DNA from: Trachelipus rathkii
Taxonomy: Eukaryota > Arthropoda > Malacostraca > Isopoda > Trachelipodidae
Assembly: GCA_015478945.1 (NCBI GenBank)
Contig: JABUQX010021275.1
Span: forward strand, 1 to 20,000
Direction of reading: 5' to 3'
DNA: 20,000 nucleotides
The translations under genes and the position numbers were made by a program. Below, piece by piece: positions 1 through 8,830 of the stretch. Position 1 is the first letter of the stretch. Each line of letters opens with the position of its first letter. Under the pieces are notes generated by a model. It had not been told where the DNA came from, ran no database searches, and saw nothing but the letters and a program-made list of their open reading frames with translations.

Positions 1-3000
1 CACGACCCGTTATGGTTGACCAATTCACGTGTAAATAAACTGACCCTCTACATCCCGAAATGGGGTAAATTTAAAGGCTGCTTTCAATAGTTCACAGGAA
101 TAGCGTTCGTGTTCTACAAATTCCATAATTAACCTTTCTGAGTACATTATAACCATTGACGATTTGGTATATTAAGCTCGATAAGCCCTGGATAACAGTT
201 AAAAAACTTTTAGTCTCAATTTCTCTCTGATTGGATAATTTTAGCTCATAGTATAATAATCAATCAAACGCGTCGATATTATAACATGCGATTAAAGGGA
301 GTATTAATTTCACTTTACTACGTAAAATATAAAATAAGCATCCAGTAATTTTAAAAGATTAGGATATGGAATCAAAGAAAATTAGTAACATTAAAAGAGG
401 CAAATTCAGTCGTTGGATTTTTATATATATTCTATTGTTTAACTCTTTTTTTTACGAGTTTTCATCAAATAGTTAATATAGTTTTTTTACTTTCCTGAGA
501 GAATTATTTCACCGTTTACTTATCTGTCCATTAATATTCACTACAGTGTTATTTTTTTTAGAGCTTACAGGCTCGTTGGCTTACTATTGTGCTCTACTAG
601 CTAGCACTTATTTATAATTTGTAATATATCATATCTTGCATTTTTGTGAGATGTAGATATTACCTTTGTCATTTTTTTCTTGTAGAAATTTAGTTATATA
701 TTTTCAATTAATTTCTTTTCATTTAAGGTTTACTTTTTTTCTGTTAGGGTTGTTGGGGGTAATACTTGCGGCTCTGATGTCTCCTAGAGGATGTTTCATT
801 TTTAAAATAACCTCATATAGTCTGATTTAATATACATACGTATACAGAAGTTGGTCTCAGTGGTATTTACTATGTGATCGCTTTCTCTGTGAGAATCTGA
901 TTCCCAATTCTTGTTTTACTAACTTAGTCGCAGATATAAAAATACATTCGGAGGGTGTTTCCAAAGATACTTTGGTTCATGTGTTACGGGGGATATTTTT
1001 TGAATTTCTGGATAGGTACATCTGTATGACTGTTTGGGGAGGGTGTAATTGGGGTGCGTGGATACGGGGGATTTAATTTATTTCTAAATAAAGTGGATTT
1101 CACTCACACTGATCTGTCACTCCGAACTCCTTTGCTGCTCTGTTCCTCAATCCATCTTTTCTTTTTTATCGAGCGAGCTTGGGCTGGGGATGAAGGAAAT
1201 GTGCATCTTTGCTGGTTACAATCCTCTTAGACGTATAATGATTGAAGAGATTCTGTTGAAATCAATGTCCGTTTATATATCAAAATAGTGTACGTGTTGG
1301 TCCTACTTTATGTTGGATAATAGTTGCCATTCAGCATCATTATTAAAGGGAAAACACCAATCAATATTCATCTTTTTTTCTTATGTGTCCTGTCTTATTT
1401 CCTCTTTTATAGTTATTTACGATGGGATACCTACATCCTTGACCGTCATCTACGTTCGTATTTTTCGTATTTTCTTTTAAGATGCTTACTAATTTTGCAT
1501 TTATCAGATCTTAGTTTGTGTGCTGATCGTATCGTATTTACAGCTGTTTTCGAGGGTCTATCCGCCCATGATATCCTGGAAAGTTCTATACCTGTCCTAG
1601 CTGCTTTTTGACCGAGGGAGCCGGACCCGGATTCAAAGCCATTACCTGTAAAGACACTTTCCTTTTCCACATAAATAATTTTCCTTCACCTTCACTAAAA
1701 TCACTAAACCATACCTTCTCTGCATTCTTGAACCCCTGATGTTAGTTCTTCGTTTCTTTTTTTCTTTTCCATTTATTTATTAATATTAACGGATGGGAAG
1801 AAACCGAATAATGTGTACTTTACCCACTGCTGTTCCAGTCGTGAATGGGTATGGATACCTGTCTACAAATTCTCTTTATATAAATACGAATCGAAATCAG
1901 TTGAGCCTTACTCATAATCTTACAACTTCTCCAGGATGGAAATAAAAACTATATTATATCCTTTTTTACCTTTTAGAGTAATGTTGAAAATAACTTTTTT
2001 GGTACTCTTAATCATTGAATAGTGTTTAGTATTCTCCACGTTACGATTGATCTATAATATCTGTTTAATATAATTCATTAGCCATACTCAGTGTATCTTT
2101 AAAATTCATTCTAAGGAAGGCATTTTTAATTTACAAAAGTAATTAATTTACACGGTGTTTCTATTTTTTTTGTATCATACTCTTTCCATTCGTTGTTGAT
2201 TATTATATTGTGCATTTTTATGATTGCCTTACGTTAGACGGTATTAGCTTCTCCGCGTTTATTTGTACATATTGTAGTAAACAACATATTCTACGAATTT
2301 TACTCCATAACTGATATGGCGTTGTGGATCAAATTTAAATAAAAACTATATCTTTCTATCCCTCCTCCCCACCTTCTCCTCGTTCCCTCCTGTTTTCACT
2401 ATCTCTCATTGGAGATTTTACAATATTATTTTGTATTTAAAAACCTGTTTTTTTCTTTCGTTAATACGGGTTTTTTTTTATACTAATAGAATTTTACATT
2501 CTTTTATCATAAGCCAGTTTTTAATCTTTTTTACTTGTTCTTTTAAATTTTTTTCGTTTTTTTTTTAGGTTCCTTTAGGTTATCAATATTGGTTTTTGAT
2601 GAAGATTCCATTTGTTTCTAGTGTTTGGTCATAATTTTCGTATGAAAATATTTTTCATTTTTTTTCCCTTCCATTTGATGGTCGCTTTTCTTTTTTTTTT
2701 TTTTTCTACTAGCTTTTATCTTTTAATATAACCATTTTTAACAGATGCGACATTTCTATTTAAATTCCGTAATACGGCCCAAATATTGTTACATGTTATA
2801 TTTTTTCTCCTTACGTATTCTCATCGAGATGAATTATTTCACTTATCCCCATAGTTTCCATATACGTTCCTTCTATCGAAAGTATAGGGTCAATAAATCT
2901 GTTGTATGGTCTGATATTTATTTTCCGGGAATGTTACCGATCCATAGAAGCGGATGAGGGGCAGCGTAATTTAGAATGATCTATCACTCTTCCATGTCCC

Positions 3001-3477
3001 ATACGTAATTACTTGATCAATGTTTCTTATTTCACTAAGCATTTATATAACTGTTAAACTCCAAGGGTAACCTAACCCATTTGGAAAGGATACTGTTATT
3101 TTACCTTCCTTAATCCTACATTTTTTCTATTTATACTTCATGACCTCTTGATCTTCAAATTTATTTTCATGTATTTCTGTTATTAGAATCCCCTTTTTAT
3201 TTTTTCTCCGTCAAAATCCTCAAGAGAGATTTAACTTTAATCCTTGTTCTCTAGGGCATTCCCTGATAGCATCACCTTTAAAATACAACCCTCTCGGACC
3301 ATCCATTGCTTCAACCCTTTTCTGAAATTTTCATCAGTTCTGGATACTCTCTAATTTCCTACTTTAATACCTGTGTAATCTTTATTTCCTTTGGGTTGAT
3401 AGTACAAGTGGGTTCGTCTTTGACCATCTCTGATAGGGGTATTCTTAGTGTCTCTAGTGATGTCAGCACCGATTTTA
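1..3477. other. T-rich unique sequence, no gene seen
   Basis: No open frame in this stretch has a recognisable domain, and all are under 100 codons. The plus strand is T-rich, most clearly from about 400 to 3200, with many short T runs. The frames at 1324-1611 (plus) and 1446-1670 (minus) overlap each other. The minus one is charged and gives no family match. I see no simple repeat beyond T tracts, no inverted repeat of note and no RNA gene. It reads as intergenic or intronic animal DNA. Confidence 0.6.
2691..2705 (+). repeat. T15 homopolymer
   Basis: This is an uninterrupted run of 15 T in a region already rich in short T tracts. It could be the A-tail of a minus-strand retroposon or simple slippage. 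I see no recognisable element body next to it, so slippage is the simpler reading. Confidence 0.7.
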
Positions 3478-3490
3478 TAAGCAATGTATA
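3355..3490 (-). pseudogene. Possible frameshifted C-terminal part of the integrase
   Basis: Where the integrase frame fills with stops near 3477, a neighbouring minus-strand frame opens for about 45 codons and ends at a stop near 3355. Its translation begins LYIAYKIGADITRDTKN. The K-I-G-A-D stretch faintly recalls the F-K-V-G-D start of the chromodomain-like tail found on Maverick/Polinton integrases. If it belongs to the integrase, a frameshift and a deletion of roughly 50 residues must separate it from the YID segment. The match is weak and chance is quite possible. Confidence 0.25.
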
Positions 3491-4173
3491 AGCACAGTTC
3501 CTGTAGTATCTATATAATCGACTTAATGTATCACGTTGTGAAAATTAACCTAGCTTAATACTTTCTTTATACTTCTTGTAAACTTCTTTTAAAACTTCAT
3601 TGCGGGGCTTTATTAAACTGAAAATGTGTTGTAATACTCTATGTCATACTCAGTAATTATTTCTTGAAACTCTTACCCTAAAAATTCTGTACCCTTATCT
3701 GTCCCATATAAATTTGTGGGATTACTGTTATCCTTATTTATAATTTCTCTGGCTGCTGTAGCAACTGTCTTTTTTTGAATTTTAGTCTTAAAATCACTTG
3801 TAACCGATAGTATCTCGGAATATACACTGTTCAAACAAAAAGACATTACTATTCGATACCCCCTCATTGTTAATGATGATTTTATCATATTCGGTCCAAA
3901 ACTAAATTGCCAATACGGCTTATCTAAATGGATGGGCTATAGTTTCGCGAGTAGGAAAGTGTTTTCGTATAGGATTTGTTAAGGGTAGAATAAGCATCCC
4001 TCAACCTTGCTAATAATTAGGTTATACAATTGCCTTTTACTAATTTGAGCGAAATTTGAAGCCAAAGCCTTTGAAAACCCCCGTACTGTCATGGGCTGTT
4101 TCACATCATAAGTAATATTTAATCGACCGCCTTCTTGGCTTCCATGATTCTCAATGACATTAAAAATAAAAAA
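3478..4173 (-). pseudogene. Decayed rve-type integrase, Maverick/Polinton-like
   Basis: One minus-strand frame runs from 4173 to 3478 (232 codons) and carries eight in-frame stops, at 3979, 3937, 3673, 3613, 3610, 3589, 3550 and 3523 (lowest base of each). Integrase landmarks lie along this single frame in the expected order. They are a GYR segment followed by VYS (about 3860-3820) where the family has a GY..(I/L)...D-V-F-S strand, then FKTK, then TDKGTEF (3702-3682) around the second catalytic Asp. Next come YDIEYYNTF (3648-3622), FTRSIK (3582-3565) where the family has F-N-R-T-L-K, and YID at 3516-3508. The first catalytic Asp is not retained (Asn-Ser in its place). The third acidic position, 35 residues after the Asp of TDKG, falls on the TAA at 3591-3589. 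TDKGTEF, YNTF and NRT-K-like motifs are typical of Maverick/Polinton integrases; this comparison is from memory. The gene is not functional. A retroviral-type or Ginger-type integrase is the alternative. Confidence 0.7.
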
Positions 4174-4179
4174 TTATTC

Positions 4180-6480
4180 ATTTATCTGAAAGTTATACAA
4201 AAAATCAGGATGTTATCATATGAAGTATTTTATCTTTAATTACAAATAATCATTCACACGATTTTTAAATACATGTAACATATGAACAAAGGTATACCAG
4301 AAAGAATAACATAGATATCATATGCATTAGTTTAATTAAATACACATATAACCAATCATATAAAAATTATGAAACAATCCATTTTGATGCGATGTGTGTT
4401 TTTCCTATTCTGTCCTCTACACTTGAACGAATTGTTACTTCTCGAAACTTATACAACTGTTAAATCTTAACCCTATGCCAAAAGAAGTACCCATGACGGG
4501 ACCTTGCCATCAGTGTCTAAGGAGACAAGGAAATTAATCCAAAATCCGCTAATCTTTGTTTATTCAGAATTAAAGTGCTCGAATTAATAGTGCTGAAGTT
4601 CTGTTTGATCCTGTTTTCCATCCTGTAAGAGTCTTCTTCAATCACGCGTAAGAGATTCGGATTATTCAAGTCAACATATTTCGAGCCATGTATGTTTCCC
4701 CGGTGATAATAGATTTGACCGAGCTTCATTCCATGTAATCTGATCTTTTACTCTAAATTATAAGAGCTATACCAGTTTCCTTACTCCTCACTGGGCAGGC
4801 TTTCCTTGAGTACATGTTTAATAAAATGTCTTCTCTTCAACCATTAGGGCTAGTATTCGCTACTAGAGCTATCTCTTAGGTGAATCTTAATAAAACTTTT
4901 AGCCCACACTACTAAATTTGTATAGCATTGATAGGATCTTTTTTCATGCCAATGTAACCGATCAGAGGTTAATACTTGATGGCATTCCTTCTCGTTTAAA
5001 TTTCATTTGTGCACAACTGAGATCATAAATAAACTTTTCGTCAAGGCTGCTGGTATTGACATCAGCGGTTGACAAGGGTTATAGCTGTCCTGATGTAGTC
5101 GAGGGTTTGTATGATGTGTTTCGAATTGACTGTTGTTTGTTTTGCTTCGTCGCTTGTGTTGTTCTTTTTTTTTGTAGTGCCTTGTTGATTGTTCGTTGGT
5201 TGTTCGTTGTTGTTCTTGCCTACGTGAATGTAGAGGCATGGGGCTTCTAGTATATATTTCATCTTTCTATAAGTAATCTATAGGGTAAAACTGCTACCTT
5301 CTTCATCATTGAGCATGCCACTTGGTTATCAAAGGGGCTATAACGGAAAAAGAGTAAAGTAGGAATACACCTCCTCCTTCTGGTATTAGCTCTTTTATTT
5401 AGCTTATCTTAACCTTACCAGCAGTTTTTAATGATGTCTCAAGTTGCACGACGTATACCTTCTGACGGTCTGTTTTAAAGGACATTCCTTGTAAAGCATT
5501 TAGCCATACTGTGCTATACATGTAGAATTTTTCATCCACCAGATCAGGGTGACAGTTTTCAGAAGGTTTCCAGTTTTAAAATTCTCACTAAACAAAGCAG
5601 TTATATACTCCTAGCTTCACTAAAATCACTACATTATCTCACTGGTTATGCATATACTGTCTCCAAAATCTTCATTATGCGCAAGATAATTTGTACAGGC
5701 AGGTAACCACTCTATGCGTAGTTCTTAGGATGAAAAGCTCAACTAAATAAAATAATCTCCATGAGGTATAGATCTGTCAAGCTTCTCTTACTTAAGGGAT
5801 AAACTCTTTACGTTGAGTAGAAAACATTTGTGTGGTGACATGGTGACGGACATTCAATATCCTTTCCCTTGCCGAACAAGATTAAAATACTGTGTGTTTA
5901 AAACAACAATCACGCACTTATTACTCTATTCTGACTGAAGATATTCTGCGTTATAAAAAATACGTGATGTTAAAAGATTGAAGTAAACTGGAAGAGTTTT
6001 CTGCTATATCCTCAGTGCAATTTATCGCATCAATCATCAATACGCGGGATATATTAATAATTTTAGCTCCTTGGTAAAACATATGAATGGATTGCTATTT
6101 ATTAGTCATATAACGCTTTCGTACAAAAAGTTCGATACATCTGTGTAATACTTTATATAAACGTTCCTGCTTAGTTAATATCACTGTTAACATAACACAT
6201 AATGATTTAACAGGTTGCTGTTCGGAAAAATCTTCAACACTTTGCTGTAAAATGTTTTAATAACAAGAAGTTTTCCACCAACCGTAAAGGACCAGCAGAC
6301 ACGGGACATGTAAGCAGGTGTGCGAACATGAAATAACCAAACGTCCAGGTTACTCAGATTGACCCCCTGTGGAAACACTAAAAGCTGAATAACCCATGAT
6401 AAAGTTGCACTTAGTATAAAGGCTTTAATGGAAAAAAAAAACTGTTTTCTTTTTTTTTTCTTATAATTACCCAAAGAACT
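4180..6480. other. AT-rich spacer, no gene seen
   Basis: There is no supported gene here. The minus-strand frame at 4517-4729 (70 codons, M-K-L-G-Q start) lies upstream of the integrase fossil in the same orientation but matches nothing I know. The frame at 6187-6474 is hydrophobic and Lys-rich with no clear motif. If the integrase comes from a Maverick, other element genes (polymerase B, packaging ATPase, capsid proteins) could have lain here, but I see no hallmark motif of any of them. Confidence 0.5.
5130..5225 (+). repeat. TG-rich cryptic simple sequence (TTG/GTT)
   Basis: The plus strand here is almost entirely T and G, with frequent irregular TTG/GTT triplets and one T9 run, and almost no A. 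It creates overlapping open frames on both strands: Cys/Val/Phe-rich on plus, Asn/Gln/Thr-rich on minus. These are compositional by-products, not genes. Confidence 0.6.
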
Positions 6481-6487
6481 TTAATTT

Positions 6488-7030
6488 ATACTAAAAAAAA
6501 TTGATCTTGGAATCCATTAGTATCAAATAGTACATCAATAGATCGATACTATGTTAATTCATTTATTTTATGTATTTCATTATTGTTGAATCTGGTTCGA
6601 GTGGAGGGTTCTGGTTGATGGTGTTTTGATTTACTGTTTATTTTTTTACTGTTATTAGTCCGTATGTGTAAATGACGTTTTGACAATTTTAGTAGAAAAT
6701 TTGACCTTAATCAATAGACATCCAAATCAATATTTAGAACTTTCAATACAGTGGATCCAATCAGATCAAGAGTCAACAATGCGTCAGGAGGGTGGTTGGA
6801 GATCATGGTGGTTTTGATTTATCTGATATATATTCTTGATAATTAGGTAATGAAAATCTGTGTATCAATTTAGTAAAAAAATTTGACCTAGAATTCAACA
6901 GATCCAAATTAGAACTACAAGTAGATCAATTCAGACGTGCTTTTGATTGGACCATGGAGGTAGGTGTGTGGGTTGGCATTGATTACTGATTTTACTATTA
7001 GCGTATGTAAAAATCTAGTCAATTATTTTA
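6488..7030. repeat. Three diverged tandem units of about 170-200 bp
   Basis: Several landmarks recur in the same order three times. An A-run followed by ATTTGACCT or ATTGATCTT appears at about 6491, 6691 and 6871. A GGAGG(G) block occurs at 6603, 6787 and 6956. A TTTTGATTTA-like block occurs at 6624 and 6812, with a diverged form near 6978. A CGTATGT block occurs at 6661 and 7002, with a diverged middle copy near 6850. Spacings are 166 to 200 bases, so the unit is about 170-200 bp. The copies differ by many substitutions and small indels, so the array is old. It has no coding potential. It may be a decayed satellite fragment or an internal tandem repeat of a mobile element. Confidence 0.7.
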
Positions 7031-7059
7031 TTGTTTATAAAAACGATGAAAAAGGCTAT

Positions 7060-7136
7060 CAAATATTTTTTTAGTAAACACAAAAAATATAATTAAAAAT
7101 AAAATTAAAAATAAAAATATTTTTGAAAAAAATTAA
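7060..7136 (+). repeat. A-rich tract with a 12-bp tandem duplication
   Basis: This A-rich segment joins the tandem array to the GC-rich island. It contains two exact adjacent copies of AATTAAAAATAA (7091-7102 and 7103-7114). It could be a decayed A-rich tail or simple low complexity. Confidence 0.6.
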
Positions 7137-7189
7137 GTTTGAAACAATCAGAACACGTTTCTGCTAGTTCTTGTATTGCGACTACTTTC

Positions 7190-7440
7190 ACTCGATGCGG
7201 GCCAGCATCGCCAGGGTGGCAGCGCGATCTGCGGACACTCGGGCGTCGAGCGTCTGCGTGAGGCGCACGCGGATGCGGCGTGGCGTCGCACTACGTGTCA
7301 GTATCGCGCCCCTGGCGCGGCGTGCAGGGGCAAGATCACGCGGATGCCGGCGCCGCATCTCGGCGCGCGGACTGCCACGAATGGCGCGGCCTTCGGGCGC
7401 GCCCCCCGCATCGGACCAAGGAGGGCCTGAGGGACGGCTA
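7190..7440. other. Isolated CpG-dense GC-rich island
   Basis: G+C rises abruptly to well over half for about 250 bases, flanked on both sides by AT-rich DNA. I counted about 42 CpG dinucleotides by eye, with no sign of CpG loss. Several frames are open across it (plus from 7171 and 7176, minus 7188-7460). All are Arg/Ala/Pro-rich because of composition, and none shows a domain. Readings are a CpG-island promoter or first exon, the GC-rich part of a mobile element, or a fragment from a GC-rich genome. The minus frame has a vaguely bacterial flavour but no recognisable family. Confidence 0.7.
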
Positions 7441-7462
7441 CCATCTACCCTGGTGGACACTC

Positions 7463-7480
7463 AAACAACCCTAGTTGTTT
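7463..7480. repeat. Perfect short inverted repeat AAACAAC/GTTGTTT
   Basis: Seven-base perfect arms (7463-7469 and 7474-7480) flank a CCTA centre. The site lies immediately 3' of the CpG-dense island, at its boundary with AT-rich DNA. It could form a small hairpin or be a binding palindrome; no role can be assigned. Confidence 0.5.
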
Positions 7481-7499
7481 ATCTACACCTTATAACACA

Positions 7500-7507
7500 T
7501 ATATAAG
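7500..7507 (+). promoter_or_regulatory. TATA-box-like motif TATATAAG
   Basis: TATATAAG fits the core-promoter TATA consensus and lies about 60 bases after the CpG-dense island. In AT-rich DNA such motifs are common by chance, and no transcription start or gene is evident downstream. The only support is its position beside the island. Confidence 0.15.
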
Positions 7508-7730
7508 ACACCAATATTTATATTATACAATATTTACTATCCCAGCACCGCCCCACCGGAGCCAAGCACCGTGCAGCTGTCAACAACCACTCCTCTAGGA
7601 TTGTCAGATTCCTTCTCCCTTCTTTCCTTTCTTCGATTTTCACTCTCAATCCTTCATTACTAATATTCACTCCTATCGACCTCTGTTATTTAACCAACTC
7701 ATGTAAGCCCTTTATTCCAGTATACAAGAA

Positions 7731-7746
7731 CCCCATTCTAATGGGG
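7731..7746. repeat. Hairpin CCCCAT-TCTA-ATGGGG
   Basis: This is a perfect 6-bp stem with a 4-base loop. It is not followed by a T run on the plus strand, so it does not look like an intrinsic terminator. Function unknown. Confidence 0.5.
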
Positions 7747-8035
7747 GGTCTAGCAGACATATCACTCTGTATCGGGGACTTATAACCATGTCTTATTACG
7801 AGTTGATCTGACCTCAATATAAATCGATCTTTTAACAGGACACTAACAATATTGTTTTATACGGGAAGATTATTAATTCGGCACGCAGTCGGTTGCATTC
7901 CAGCTAGCGGTAGCCGTAAACCAACTCCACAGATTTCACATATCAAGTATTCTAGAAATTCAACTCTGAATTCCCCTCACCTATTGAAAATTTCAGCCAA
8001 TACGAACATCTAATTCGATTTTAATTGGGGATGGA

Positions 8036-8052
8036 GGTCCCCTTCGGGGACC
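8036..8052. repeat. GC-rich hairpin GGTCCCC-TTC-GGGGACC
   Basis: This perfect 7-bp stem has a 3-base loop, and its apex can also be drawn with a CTTCG loop. It sits just outside the 146-codon minus-strand frame and beside a G-rich run (ACGGGGGGGAGACG). It is the most stable small hairpin I noticed in the window. No T tract follows, so a bacterial-type terminator is not indicated. Confidence 0.55.
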
Positions 8053-8076
8053 CACGGGGGGGAGACGTAAACTTGT

Positions 8077-8517
8077 CTACGACGAGGTTACTCTCCATTC
8101 ATAAAAACACCCCTCATCAACTTTTGAACCCCCATACCCGTGATAACCTCTAACCTCTATAGAATAGTTATTGGGACTTCCAGAGGCTGAGCCGCGGTCG
8201 GGAGGCGAGCAAGGGGAGCAGGATGCCCGGCGTCGGAGTCTGAATCGCGAGTCGGAGTTGAATCCAGAATGGCATAGGTTGAGCACATATTTCACACTGC
8301 TCAGATTTCGCTTTTTTCGGAAAACGATCTTCGATTGCTTGTACAGATAATGAATAATATAATCATCAACAATATTTATTAATACAAAACAAAAAACACA
8401 GACCTCACACACAGAATCAAACACAGACAAAACCTCGGTTTTGATTCGTTTGTCGCAGAAGTTGGACAAACCTGTCGGCGTCAATCTTCCTACATGCCTC
8501 CTTCTTAAAACTAACAT
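8077..8517 (-). other. Longest open frame in the window (146 codons), doubtful
   Basis: This ATG-initiated minus-strand frame (start 8517) is the longest open stretch here. The predicted protein has a basic N-terminus (MLVLRRRHVGRL), a Cys/Val-rich hydrophobic segment around residues 37-58 (VCEVCVFCFVLINIV), a basic stretch, then a Ser/Pro/Arg-rich part from a GC-rich patch at about 8185-8275. I recognise no domain. A second minus-strand frame, 8362-8168 (64 codons, no early ATG), overlaps it and encodes a CEIC pair (CxxC). Two frames open through the same GC-rich patch suggest that stop codons are rare there for compositional reasons. Either frame could be a decayed exon or chance. Confidence 0.15.
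8428..8471. repeat. Two adjacent perfect 7-bp inverted repeats
   Basis: CAAAACC/GGTTTTG (8428-8434 and 8437-8443, 2-base centre) is followed by GTTTGTC/GACAAAC (8448-8454 and 8465-8471, 10-base loop). GACAAA also recurs as a direct repeat at 8426 and 8465, so the arms are partly interchangeable. The segment lies inside the 146-codon frame. It may be a structured RNA or a small palindrome cluster; no known element is recognised. Confidence 0.5.
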
Positions 8518-8582
8518 AGGTCTCTATCTCTCCATATTCCGTAAAATATATAGATTGCCAAGTGTAAGTTGAGGAAGGCAAA

Positions 8583-8830
8583 ACAACTTTATATATAATA
8601 ATCTATATACATATTATATATAACTAATCCTATCCCCTTCATTATTAACAAGTTAATTTTTAAATATATACAACTTAATTAAAATTTATTACCTATAATA
8701 AATCATAATATATATATTATATATATATCTATAGATATATTATTTTTTATGTATCTACTAGTATATATATATAGTATATTATTAAATATATAATATATAC
8801 ATAATATATTATAAACTATAATATCTCATT
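8583..8830. repeat. AT low-complexity block with an 18-bp palindrome
   Basis: Nearly pure A/T, mostly imperfect TA dinucleotide repeat. It includes a perfect 18-base palindrome at 8723-8740 centred on CTATAG. This is typical eukaryotic AT microsatellite decay. Confidence 0.8.

Larger units (their letters stand above)
7508..8076. other. Unique sequence with two GC-rich hairpins, no gene
   Basis: This is mixed-composition DNA with no open frame of interest. Two GC-rich hairpins lie within it (7731-7746 and 8036-8052). The first hundred bases after 7540 are C-rich (CCCAGCACCGCCCCACCGG). Confidence 0.5.

Noticed and set aside
1446..1670. Minus frame with GFESGSGS and SRISWADRP as a transposon protein or SINE fragment
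   Set aside because: The translation matches no family I can name, and the B-box-like TTTGAATCC on the minus strand has no partner A box.
5003..5262. Three overlapping open frames near 5.1 kb as small genes
   Set aside because: They arise from the TG-rich tract, which removes stop codons. The translations are low-complexity Cys/Val or Gln/Asn/Thr.
6187..6474. Minus frame with a WSFTVGGKLLVIKT stretch as a decayed packaging ATPase Walker A
   Set aside because: The glycine-rich loop and GKT order are not really present and no Walker B or other motif follows. The resemblance is too weak to support even with the integrase fossil nearby.
6594..6604. GGTTCGAGTGG as a tRNA B box
   Set aside because: It lies inside the first tandem unit, lacks an A box at a suitable distance, and is not preserved in the other units.
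7171..7506. Overlapping open frames across the CpG-dense island read as a gene, possibly bacterial
   Set aside because: Three frames, plus and minus, are open at once, and all are Arg/Ala/Pro-rich. This is what GC-rich sequence with few stop codons gives by chance. No domain or start context favours one of them.
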